The position numbers and the translations under genes were made by a program. The notes below the pieces were generated by a model, which worked only from the letters and a program-made list of their open reading frames with translations, had not been told where the DNA came from and searched no databases. Positions 1-7,041 of a stretch of DNA of 64,000 nt are shown one piece after another. The DNA is from Clostridiales bacterium (GTDB lineage: Bacteria; Bacillota; Clostridia; Christensenellales; Aristaeellaceae): the NCBI GenBank assembly GCA_015056205.1, contig SVGS01000008.1, positions 1-64,000 of the forward strand, in the 5' to 3' direction. The stretch's first letter is position 1, and each line of letters starts with the position of its first letter.

Positions 1-75
1 CTGTGCTGTGCTGTGCTGTGCTGTGCTGTGCTGTGCTGTGCTGTGCTGTGCTGTGCTGTGCTGTGCTGTGCTGTG
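1..75. repeat. (CTGTG)15 pentanucleotide tandem repeat
   Basis: Fifteen perfect head-to-tail copies of CTGTG occupy the very start of the window and probably continue to the left of it. The array is not inside a gene visible here. A 5-bp unit changes reading frame with each copy gained or lost, so if the array lies in or just before a gene to the left it could act as a phase-variation switch. It could also be a contig-end or assembly artefact, because it starts exactly at base 1. Confidence 0.95.
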
Positions 76-167
76 CAGGAGTATATTCTATTCGTCATGG
101 ATGTCAATACCCTCTGTGGTCGATTTAACATTTTTTCCGTAATTTTTTTGTGTATTTTCCCAGTTGC

Positions 168-437
168 TTAGACTTCCCGTTTTATTCGGGCCTGTGGTTT
201 CTGTGGCATAAACGGGTGATTCCGGGAATACTCTGCTGCATCATCGTTTATTTCGTTTACAGACTTATCATCAAAGAATCTTCTTCTCCATTTTGTATAA
301 TCAAATTTTTCCCGAATAATCAGAGAGATAAACAGTTCCGTTCCAACATCTCCGAATTTTTGTCTCAGCCAATCAACTCCGTCATTAAGATGCTCGTTCT
401 GATTCATATGAGTGCTGGTATCAATTATTAAAATCAC
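168..437 (-). CDS. small hypothetical protein next to a PIN-domain gene
   Basis: An 89-residue soluble protein with no signal peptide or membrane segment. The core (GVDWLRQKFGDVGTE, then FDYTKWRRRFF and an AAEY helix) resembles short conserved clostridial proteins found beside PIN-domain genes, so an antitoxin or accessory role is inferred, not shown. The first possible start is a GTG overlapping the last codons of the PIN fragment by 17 bases, which implies translational coupling. An ATG ten codons in (base 407) is an alternative start. It lies in the AT-rich left end and shares that base composition with the PIN and polysaccharide genes. Confidence 0.5.
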   Translation of the reverse strand: MILIIDTSTHMNQNEHLNDGVDWLRQKFGDVGTELFISLIIREKFDYTKWRRRFFDDKSVNEINDDAAEYSRNHPFMPQKPQARIKREV

Positions 438-976
438 CTTCTATTCGCTTTATAAACTCTATTGGATCTATTATTTCAATCCGTTCTGACTTATATTTCA
501 GCAAACGATCATCTGTCGTCAGCAGATAATCGCATTCTGCCAGTATAGCACAGGCCGTGTGAATTGCGTCAGCAGTTTTTGCACCGGTCGCAGATATCTC
601 TTTTGCCAGTTCGTTCACTTGTTCTTTAAAATTGGCTTCATCAAGATACACTACTGTATATTTTATCCAGAAAACTGCGAATTGTTCTCCTTCTCATCTC
701 ATAAGGATTTCTTGAACACTCATAATCGAGCATATATGATGATGTCAGTTCAAAATAATCTGATACGATCAGTTTCTGAATATGCAATTTCGCCTGTGTC
801 TCCAGCGATATTCTTAACTGGGACTGATCATCATACGGCCGGTTATAGCAACAATTATCAAGGTAGATACGCAATTTAGGATAAGCATTTCCACTGTTTA
901 ACATATCGTTTCTATTTTCTGGCAAATATACATCCCCTTTACCGAAATCGAGTGTTTTCTTGTTCTTTATCATCAC
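421..976 (-). pseudogene. PIN-domain protein, frameshifted
   Basis: Two overlapping reading frames together make one PIN-domain (VapC-like RNase) protein. The upstream half (641-976) carries the N-terminal YLDNCCYNRPYDDQ motif with its first acidic residue. The downstream half (421-651) carries TADAIHTACAILAECDY and LLTTDDRLL, the usual C-terminal acidic motifs. Continuity breaks near bases 650-662, where the first frame stops just after DKIYSS and the second resumes at VYLDEANF, consistent with a single-base insertion. The first frame also has about 35 residues before the expected PIN start; an internal ATG at about base 904 may be the real start. Either a genuine inactivated toxin or a sequencing error. 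Confidence 0.75.
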
Positions 977-1024
977 GCCTTCACACGATCCTTACCTTCC
1001 GAAAAAAGCAATCCATACAATTAG

Positions 1025-1053
1025 ATTATAATGGAACATTCTCCAGAAAGCAA
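1025..1053 (-). promoter_or_regulatory. sigma-A type promoter for the PIN cassette
   Basis: On the minus strand TTGCTT (1048-1053) is followed after 17 bases by a perfect TATAAT (1025-1030). It points into the PIN gene about 50 bases downstream, so the cassette is probably transcribed separately from the polysaccharide genes upstream. The rest of the 977-1129 gap shows nothing recognisable. Confidence 0.6.
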
Positions 1054-1129
1054 CGGAATTTTCGTGGAAGTGGAGGAACTTACAGCGAGCTAAAGCGAAC
1101 CATTTTAGTCCATGACACAGTGTGATGAA

Positions 1130-1579
1130 TTAAAAAACAGATCCCAGATTTATAGCCTTTGGGTAGACCTGTTTCATTTCTTCCCATTCCACGATAAACT
1201 TATCTGCCGCTGGATAACAGAGTCTTCCGCTTAGAGAAGGTTTATTAATTCTATCAAAGACTTCAATATATATCGTTTTACAACCCATAAGCTTTCCTAA
1301 CCACATAAACGGAATCGCCGGAGCTGCTCCTGATGTAATAATTATGTTCGGCTTCTCTTTTCTCAAAATCCTAATTGCCCGAAAAGTATTGATACATAAT
1401 GCTCGGAAGCTTCTGTTTGATGGGAAGAATAAAGGATAAATCTTCTCATCCGCCAGGAGACTCCTTGCATCCTCCTTATCAAACGTACACCAGAATCTCT
1501 CCTTATTCTGCCAAATGGGTTTAAGCATATATAAATGGGCGAGATGCCCGCCTGAGGATCCCACTAAACATATTTTCAA
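1130..1579 (-). CDS. Alg14/PssD-like glycosyltransferase subunit
   Basis: A 149-residue protein of the Alg14 family (bacterial PssD/CpsF type). It begins MKICLVGSSGGHLAHL, the family's N-terminal glycine-rich and membrane-associating segment, and contains IIITSGAAPAIPF and IYIEVFDRI, matching the conserved SGxG and E-rich motifs. In bacteria this subunit anchors a partner (Alg13/PssE type) that carries the nucleotide-sugar site; together they add the second sugar to a lipid-linked exopolysaccharide unit. The start is TTG at 1579, preceded by AAGGAGG eight bases upstream. It overlaps the 39-codon ORF before it by four bases. No PssE partner follows; the next gene is the PIN cassette, so the locus looks truncated. 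Confidence 0.85.
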   Translation of the reverse strand: MKICLVGSSGGHLAHLYMLKPIWQNKERFWCTFDKEDARSLLADEKIYPLFFPSNRSFRALCINTFRAIRILRKEKPNIIITSGAAPAIPFMWLGKLMGCKTIYIEVFDRINKPSLSGRLCYPAADKFIVEWEEMKQVYPKAINLGSVF

Positions 1580-1695
1580 GCTTCAACCCTCCTTTTCCAT
1601 TGCATCCTCTCAATAACATTATGGAAGTTACATGCTGCTTTTGATCCTTCCGTTCGTCTGCAGCTGGCGATCACCTTTCCTATTGCCCGGATCAT
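1576..1695 (-). CDS. possible 39-residue coupled small ORF
   Basis: An ATG that shares one base with the stop codon of the upstream polymerase gene opens a 39-codon frame whose TGA overlaps the TTG start of the Alg14-like gene by four bases. It begins MIRAIGKVIASCRR and ends WKRRVEA. The ribosome binding site of the next gene lies inside it. The tight double overlap suggests either a real small coupling peptide or the remnant of a longer gene lost between its neighbours. No homology is recognised, and composition alone cannot decide. Confidence 0.3.
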   Translation of the reverse strand: MIRAIGKVIASCRRTEGSKAACNFHNVIERMQWKRRVEA

Positions 1696-2978
1696 CAAAT
1701 CCAGTTTAGCATACTTTGAAGCCATCTGACTCTGTCTCCCTGAAAGAAAGCATGATAAGGTAGCGTTCCATGTTTATTCATCACGCAAATTGCTACGTAG
1801 ATCTCTGCACAAAACAGAAGCACTGTCACTCCATGAAAAACCTTTCTCCTGATTGGATGATCTTCCAGACTCAAAGCTAGTGGGATGAATAGAAAATGCG
1901 GAGCAGCAAAATAATAGTTGATTCTCTTTATCCAGGGAACAACGCCGGAAAACGCTAAAGTAATCATCGCCAGTACATTCAGATTGTACCACAACCTGTA
2001 ATATGGAAGATTTTTACCCTTTTCATAATAAAAGGTTCCAAGCACAAACACAGCACAATTAATTGCCATGAATATCCATTCAAATTCATTACCACCAACT
2101 ACTCCATCAATATAATTTTGATATTTGGGGGCTAACCACAAAACCAACTGCCGAACCAGCGGATAGGAAAATTGGCTGATAATCAACGAAAATGCAACAA
2201 GAAGCACACACCATCTCGGTCGGATCTTCAGCTTTGGCAGAAAATAAACCGGAAGGAAAACGATCGCCGAATAATGAAAAGAAACAGCAATGGCTATCAG
2301 CACATAAAACCAAGCAAGCTTTCTCTTTTCCGCTAAGGAACAGGCAAATAAGCAAATTGCAACTGCGATATACTGAGCAATCACGTTCAGAGAAACGAAA
2401 AAATTAGCTGTAATCACAAAAAACAGCGTTGCCCAGGCAGGACGTGTACTTTGTATCCAGATAGAACTAAAAACCAGTCCTAACACAAGAAAAGAAGTAG
2501 TAAATAATAGCCATTGTACATCTGCCTGTAAATATGCTAGCAGCCTTTCCAAAAGCTGAAATCCGATCCCTGTGTGGTGGTAATCTGAATAGTATTCCTC
2601 ATATGCCTGCTCAAGCGTAAGAGCCTTTATCGCCTGTATATCGTCGCCAAATTCTCGGTTCATCCATACGCGAAGCTCATAACATGATTTCAGAATCTCT
2701 TCCTCTTCCTCAGACAACCGTGTACTCTCTGATTTGATTGCCAGATAGCCCGGGGCATAGGTATACCACATGTCCACTCCAAGGCCCCACCGGCATGACA
2801 TCACAACCAGCAACGGAAGCATGCAAATCAGACAGCTGAATAGTTTTTTCCTTTGCAGTGGGTTTCTATCTGATATTCCGGAAATAGCAACTTCCGTTTT
2901 CTTATTCGCTGATATCCGAGGAAAAAGCCATAGACTTAGTGCAACCGTCATCCCTGTTGCTAAAAGATAAACAATCAT
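1695..2978 (-). CDS. EpsG-family polysaccharide polymerase (Wzy-like)
   Basis: A 427-residue multi-pass membrane protein with about ten hydrophobic segments spread over its length. It has a large soluble loop (about residues 60-140) after the second segment and a conserved central part including GIGFQLLERLL, FVSLNVIAQYIAVAI and SFHYSAIVFLPVYF. The last, with its S-H-Y-S motif, is typical of EpsG proteins, which polymerise lipid-linked oligosaccharide repeats in the outer leaflet of the membrane. The gene is AT-rich compared with the DNA to its right and is the first recognisable gene of the short leftward polysaccharide cluster. A GGAG stands about 14 bases before the ATG, which is rather far. 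Confidence 0.85.
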   Translation of the reverse strand: MIVYLLATGMTVALSLWLFPRISANKKTEVAISGISDRNPLQRKKLFSCLICMLPLLVVMSCRWGLGVDMWYTYAPGYLAIKSESTRLSEEEEEILKSCYELRVWMNREFGDDIQAIKALTLEQAYEEYYSDYHHTGIGFQLLERLLAYLQADVQWLLFTTSFLVLGLVFSSIWIQSTRPAWATLFFVITANFFVSLNVIAQYIAVAICLFACSLAEKRKLAWFYVLIAIAVSFHYSAIVFLPVYFLPKLKIRPRWCVLLVAFSLIISQFSYPLVRQLVLWLAPKYQNYIDGVVGGNEFEWIFMAINCAVFVLGTFYYEKGKNLPYYRLWYNLNVLAMITLAFSGVVPWIKRINYYFAAPHFLFIPLALSLEDHPIRRKVFHGVTVLLFCAEIYVAICVMNKHGTLPYHAFFQGDRVRWLQSMLNWI

Positions 2979-3280
2979 ATATTGTTCAGTCTTTCTCCAA
3001 TTTCAGCATTTGGACCTGCTGCTTAAGACTCCCCCTCTCGTTTATTATCATAACACACATACACATACATTTATAGTCCTTTCGAAGAGTTGTTCCTGTT
3101 TATCGAGTCACGATATAAAGCTATCTGTCTCGGAATTCAAAGCACAGCTAAAGCAGAACAGTTATGGGAAAAAATATATTGTATTCATCCGGAATTTATG
3201 CTATTTTGAATTGACTTCCATCAGATTCTCTTTACCGTGCACGGGTCATCTGTGCTATAATGGTCACAGGAGGGGATTCC
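2979..3280. other. divergent intergenic region and AT/GC boundary
   Basis: This 302-base gap separates the AT-rich leftward genes from the GC-rich rightward glp operon, and base composition changes across it. On the plus strand it contains TTTACC (3231-3236) and TATAAT (3256-3261) with a 19-base spacer, and then AGGAGG (3268-3273) seven bases before the ATG at 3281. The TATAAT is so close to the ribosome binding site that the transcript would have almost no leader, so it may be fortuitous. No hairpin or riboswitch was recognised. Confidence 0.5.
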
Positions 3281-4744
3281 ATGCATTTTACATCGGATAT
3301 TCTGATTATCGGCGCCGGGATCACAGGATGCAGCGTTGCCCGGGAGCTGAGCCGTTTTCAGGCGGATATCATGGTTATTGACCGGGGCAGCGACATCGCC
3401 GAAGGCGCTACGAAAGCGAACAGCGGCATTGTTCACGCCGGCTTTGACGCGGTTCCGGGTTCCCGCAAGGCATATTATAACGTTGCCGGTGCCGGTCTTT
3501 TCCCGGCTCTCTGCGAGGAACTGGGAGTACCTTACCGGCAGGCCGGCGCGCTGGTGATCGCGCTGGAGGAGGCGGATCTTTCCACCCTGAAGGATCTGCT
3601 GGAGAGAGGCCGTAAAAACGGCGTGGAGGGACTTCGGATTCTTTCCCGTGAGGAAGCGCTGGCACTGGAACCACAGCTGAATCCGGAAATCCGCGGCGCT
3701 CTGCTGGCTCCCACCAGCGGCCTGGTCAGTCCCTATGAGCTTGCTTTCGCGCTGGCGGACGACGCGGCCCTGAACGGTGTCCATTTCCGCTTTGAAGAAC
3801 AGGTGACCGATGCGGAAACCGCGGAGGGCGGCTTCCGGGTCGTCACCTCTGAAAACGAATACCGCTGCCGGGTACTGATCAATTGCGCCGGCGCTTTTTC
3901 CGCCGCGCTGCACAATCAGCTGACCGGAGATGCGCTGCGGATGATTCACCGCCGCGGGCAGTACTATCTGCTGGACCGCACCGCTTCCGGCATTTTCTCC
4001 CGCACGGTTTTCCAGTGTCCCTCCGCGATGGGCAAGGGCGTGCTGGTATCCCCCACCGTTCACGGCAATCTGCTGCTGGGGCCGACTGCGGAGGATATCG
4101 GCGATCCGCTGGACACCGCGACCACGCAGGCCGGTCTGGATCAGATTCTGGAAAAGGCCCGGAAAACCTGGCCCGGTCTCAGCACCCGGTCGAACATCAC
4201 CAATTTCAGCGGCGTCCGAGCCCATCTGGAATCCGATGATTTTCTCATAGGCCCTGTGAACGGGTGTCCCGGTGCGTTTGAAGCCGCCGGCATCGAAAGT
4301 CCGGGGCTGTCCTCCGCCCCCGCGGTCGGAAAGGATCTGGCCGCTCTGGCGGCGGATTATCTGCATCTCGCTCCCCGGGAAAGGCGGATCCCATACCCGC
4401 GTCCTCCCCGCCCCTTCCATGAGATGACGGAAGAGGAACGGGCCGAAGCCTGCCGGAAGGATCCGGCCTACGGGACAGTGATCTGCCGCTGCGAAGTGGT
4501 GACGGAGGCGGAAATCCGCGCCGCCATCCGGCGGCCGGTCGGCGCCCGCAGCATCGACGGCGTCAAGCGCCGGACCCGGGCCGGAATGGGACGCTGTCAG
4601 GGCGGTTTCTGTATGCCCCGCGTCGCGGCGATTCTGGCGGAAGAGCTGGGATGCGGACTGAACGAAATCCGGAAGGACGGACCGGGCAGTCTCCTGCTCT
4701 CCGGCCCCATCGGCGATTGTGAAGAAAGGAATCCGAAAGCATGA
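3281..4744 (+). CDS. glpA: FAD-dependent glycerol-3-phosphate dehydrogenase, GlpA-like
   Basis: Oxidises glycerol-3-phosphate to dihydroxyacetone phosphate using FAD. The protein begins with a Rossmann FAD motif (DILIIGAGITGCSVARELS), has the DAO-family oxidoreductase body to about residue 370, and ends with a BFD-type [2Fe-2S] domain (about 400-470) whose cysteines are visible in VICRCEVV and GRCQGGFC. Length (487 residues) fits clostridial GlpA-like proteins. The ATG at 3281 is preferred over an in-frame ATG at 3260 because AGGAGG lies seven bases before it and the FAD motif follows at once. It overlaps the next gene by four bases. No glpK or glpF is nearby. L-2-hydroxyglutarate oxidase relatives share the fold. 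Confidence 0.85.
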   Translation: MHFTSDILIIGAGITGCSVARELSRFQADIMVIDRGSDIAEGATKANSGIVHAGFDAVPGSRKAYYNVAGAGLFPALCEELGVPYRQAGALVIALEEADLSTLKDLLERGRKNGVEGLRILSREEALALEPQLNPEIRGALLAPTSGLVSPYELAFALADDAALNGVHFRFEEQVTDAETAEGGFRVVTSENEYRCRVLINCAGAFSAALHNQLTGDALRMIHRRGQYYLLDRTASGIFSRTVFQCPSAMGKGVLVSPTVHGNLLLGPTAEDIGDPLDTATTQAGLDQILEKARKTWPGLSTRSNITNFSGVRAHLESDDFLIGPVNGCPGAFEAAGIESPGLSSAPAVGKDLAALAADYLHLAPRERRIPYPRPPRPFHEMTEEERAEACRKDPAYGTVICRCEVVTEAEIRAAIRRPVGARSIDGVKRRTRAGMGRCQGGFCMPRVAAILAEELGCGLNEIRKDGPGSLLLSGPIGDCEERNPKA

Positions 4745-6015
4745 CATATAGCAGCGTTGATCTGGTCATTATCGGCGCGGGTCCGGCCGGACTGGCCGCG
4801 GCCATCGCCGCCCGGGAATCCGGAGTGGAATCCCTGCTGGTGCTGGAAAGGGAAAGCGAACCCGGCGGAATCCTTCGCCAGTGTATTCATAACGGCTTCG
4901 GCCTGCATCGCTTTCAGGAGGAGCTGACCGGTCCGGAATATGCCTGGCGGGATATCCGGAGAGCCCGGGAGCTGAAGATCCCGATTCTCTGCAATACCAC
5001 GGTGCTGTCCGTTTCCTCCGACCGGAAGGTGACCTGTGTTTCCCGGGAACAGGGCTTTCAGGTTCTGCAGGCCCGGGCGGTGATTCTGGCCATGGGCTGC
5101 CGGGAACGGCCCCGCGGAGCGCTCTGCACGCCGGGCACCCGCTGTGCCGGCATCTATTCCGCGGGAACCGCTCAGCGTTTTGTGAATCTGGAAGGCTGGA
5201 TGCCCGGAAAGCGGGTGGTCATCCTGGGTTCCGGGGATATCGGCCTCATCATGGCCCGCAGAATGAAGCTTCAGGGCGCGGAAGTGCTGGCCTGTGTGGA
5301 AATTATGCCCTACTCCTCCGGCCTGAACCGGAATATCGTTCAGTGCCTCAATGATTATGACATTCCCCTTTATCTGGAGCATACGGTCACCGATATCCAC
5401 GGCCGGGACCGGCTGGAGGGCGTGACCGTTTCGAAGGTGGACGCCTCCCGCCGGCCGGTTCCAGGGACGGAGATCCGTTTTGACTGCGATACGCTTCTCC
5501 TTTCCTGCGGTCTGATTCCCGAGAATGAGCTGAGCACCGGCGCCGGCGTCGTGCTCTCCCCGGTCACCTCCGGCGCCATGGTCAGCGAATCCCTCGAAAC
5601 CTCCGTGCCCGGCATATTTGCCTGCGGCAACGTCCTGCATGTCCATGATCTGGTGGATTATGTTTCCGAGGAAAGCTTTACCGCCGGTCAGGCCGCCGCG
5701 GCTTATCTGCAGGCTTCCCCCGCCCCGACGGACGTGGCGGACAGCCTGATTCAGGTTGCCGACGGGCCGGGAGTCCGCGGAACCGTTCCCCAGGTAATTC
5801 ACCGGTCCTGCGGCCGGGAGGTGCATCTGATGTTCCGGCCCTCGGAGGTATTCCGGAACAGCACGGTGGTTCTGTCCTGCGGCGGGGAAACCGTCCTGCG
5901 GAAAAAGGCCATGATCTATACCCCCGGGGAAATGGTCTCGATCCCCCTGACCGGAGATCAGATCGCCGCTCTGAAAGGCGATACCCTGACGCTTTCGATT
6001 GAGAGGAATGCATAA
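4741..6015 (+). CDS. FAD/NAD(P)-dependent oxidoreductase of the Glp complex
   Basis: A 424-residue pyridine nucleotide-disulfide oxidoreductase-like flavoprotein. It shows the N-terminal FAD motif VIIGAGPAGLAAAIAA, a central NAD-type motif VVILGSGDIGLIMARR, and the second FAD-contact motif IFACGNVLHVHD near residue 300. A CRERP after AMG replaces a redox-active disulfide, so it is not a thioredoxin reductase. In clostridia this gene sits between GlpA and a DUF1667 protein and probably passes electrons between glycerol-3-phosphate dehydrogenase and NAD or ferredoxin. Start overlaps the glpA stop (ATGA) and its stop overlaps the next ATG, so all three are translationally coupled. Confidence 0.85.
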   Translation: MTYSSVDLVIIGAGPAGLAAAIAARESGVESLLVLERESEPGGILRQCIHNGFGLHRFQEELTGPEYAWRDIRRARELKIPILCNTTVLSVSSDRKVTCVSREQGFQVLQARAVILAMGCRERPRGALCTPGTRCAGIYSAGTAQRFVNLEGWMPGKRVVILGSGDIGLIMARRMKLQGAEVLACVEIMPYSSGLNRNIVQCLNDYDIPLYLEHTVTDIHGRDRLEGVTVSKVDASRRPVPGTEIRFDCDTLLLSCGLIPENELSTGAGVVLSPVTSGAMVSESLETSVPGIFACGNVLHVHDLVDYVSEESFTAGQAAAAYLQASPAPTDVADSLIQVADGPGVRGTVPQVIHRSCGREVHLMFRPSEVFRNSTVVLSCGGETVLRKKAMIYTPGEMVSIPLTGDQIAALKGDTLTLSIERNA

Positions 6016-6371
6016 TGGAACAGATGATTACCTGCATCAGCTGTCCGGTAGGCTGCCGGATGACCGTAACCCTGTCTGAATCGGGAGAATTTCTCTCCGT
6101 GACCGGCAATACCTGCCCCCGGGGAGCCCGCTACGCGAAACAGGAATGCACCGCGCCGGAACGGATGATTACGGCCGTGATCCCCGCCAAAGGGTCCGAT
6201 ACGCCCCTGTCCGTCAAAACCCGGACTCCGGTGCCGAAAGCCCTGATTTTTCCCATCATGGAAAAGCTCCGGGAAACCGAGGTCTCCGCTCCGGCCGCGA
6301 TCGGGGACGTGATCTGCCCCGACGTGCTGGGAACCGGAGTGGATATCATTGCCACCCGGAATCTGCCCTGA
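6015..6371 (+). CDS. DUF1667 cysteine-rich protein of the Glp operon
   Basis: A 118-residue protein of the DUF1667 family. Four N-terminal cysteines (MITCISCPVGC and NTCPRGARYA) resemble an iron-sulfur binding site of the molybdopterin-oxidoreductase type, followed by a basic linker with SVKTRTPVPK. The gene always follows the two flavoprotein genes in related clostridial operons, so it is inferred to be a small electron-transfer subunit of the same complex. It is coupled to the upstream gene by a TAATG overlap. No signal peptide is present, so it acts in the cytoplasm. Confidence 0.85.
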   Translation: MEQMITCISCPVGCRMTVTLSESGEFLSVTGNTCPRGARYAKQECTAPERMITAVIPAKGSDTPLSVKTRTPVPKALIFPIMEKLRETEVSAPAAIGDVICPDVLGTGVDIIATRNLP

Positions 6372-6392
6372 TTGTTTTTCCGTATTTTTCCC

Positions 6393-6421
6393 TTGTGAAA
6401 CAATCCTATATTTGGTATAAT
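6393..6421 (+). promoter_or_regulatory. sigma-A type promoter for yajC
   Basis: TTGTGA (6393-6398) and a perfect TATAAT (6416-6421) are separated by 17 bases, 34 bases before the yajC start. It separates yajC from the glp operon, whose last stop codon is only about 20 bases upstream. Confidence 0.7.
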
Positions 6422-6455
6422 GGCTCGCGTACAAGTCGAAAGGAGACTGAAACCG

Positions 6456-6875
6456 ATGATTGAAAAAATTCTGGGTATTGGTTATGCGATGGCGGAAGGC
6501 GCCGCTCCGGCTGCGCCGGCTGCTGCCGGCACCGCGGATGCCGCGGCCGCCGCGGAAGGTGCCGCCTCCACTCCCGGCGCTCTGGTGATGCTGGTGCAGT
6601 TTGCTCCCCTGGTGCTGCTCTTTGTCGTCTTCTGGTTCGTGCTCATCCGGCCGCAGCGGAAGAAGGACAAGCAGGTCAAGGAAATGCTGAACAATCTGAA
6701 GGCCGGCGACAGAGTCTGCACCATCGGCGGGATTTACGGCACCATTACCGGAATCAAGGATGATACGGTGACCCTGTCCGTCGGGCGGGACAATCTGTCC
6801 ATGGTGATTGCGCGCTGGGGAATTCGCAGCGTTGAGGAAGTAACGATCGAGAATGATGCCCAGGAGCTGAACTGA
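6456..6875 (+). CDS. yajC: preprotein translocase accessory subunit YajC
   Basis: YajC is the small partner of SecDF in the Sec translocon. This copy has 139 residues: an alanine/proline-rich N-terminal stretch (about 11-35), one membrane segment (about 37-58, ending VFWFVLIRPQRKKDK, the family hallmark), then a cytoplasmic domain with GDRVCTIGGIYGTITGI and IEND near the end. The ATG at 6456 is chosen because AAAGGAG lies about ten bases before it; an earlier in-frame ATG at 6420 falls inside the promoter. It is monocistronic, with its own promoter and a terminator. SecD/SecF are not next to it, unlike in many bacteria. Confidence 0.93.
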   Translation: MIEKILGIGYAMAEGAAPAAPAAAGTADAAAAAEGAASTPGALVMLVQFAPLVLLFVVFWFVLIRPQRKKDKQVKEMLNNLKAGDRVCTIGGIYGTITGIKDDTVTLSVGRDNLSMVIARWGIRSVEEVTIENDAQELN

Positions 6876-6915
6876 CGGCCGGATTCCGGTCCGGAAATAA
6901 AGAGTACAGAACAAG

Positions 6916-6962
6916 AACATGGCTGTTTCACCGAAGCGGGATGAAGCGGCCGTGTTTTTTAT
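6916..6962 (+). terminator. rho-independent terminator of yajC
   Basis: AACATGGCTGTTTCA pairs with TGAAGCGGCCGTGTT (some G-U pairs) around a 12-base loop and is followed by a run of six or more T. It lies about 40 bases after the yajC stop. Confidence 0.85.
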
Positions 6963-6965
6963 TCC

Positions 6966-6994
6966 TTGCGTTTTCCGGAAAACAGGCGTATAAA
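6966..6994 (+). promoter_or_regulatory. promoter for the ABC exporter pair
   Basis: TTGCGT (6966-6971) and TATAAA (6989-6994) with a 17-base spacer lie just after the yajC terminator and 47 bases before the first exporter gene. Confidence 0.5.
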
Positions 6995-7041
6995 AAAATA
7001 GCGCAGCAGCGGAATTCAATTTCAGGAACAAGAGGTTTTCA

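Noticed and set aside
1060..1129. Transposon end or small RNA downstream of the Alg14-like gene
   Set aside because: The stretch looked unusual, but no inverted repeat, transposase fragment or terminator was found.
3256..3261. TATAAT as the definite glpA promoter
   Set aside because: The start of transcription would fall on the ribosome binding site, and the -35 spacing of 19 is poor; kept only as a possibility.
3221..4747. A 508-codon open frame antisense to the glpA-like gene
   Set aside because: It mirrors the coding strand of a well-recognised enzyme; GC-rich genes routinely give long antisense frames. The same applies to the antisense frames over dnaX, the exporter, GH2, the GTPase-NYN gene and others.
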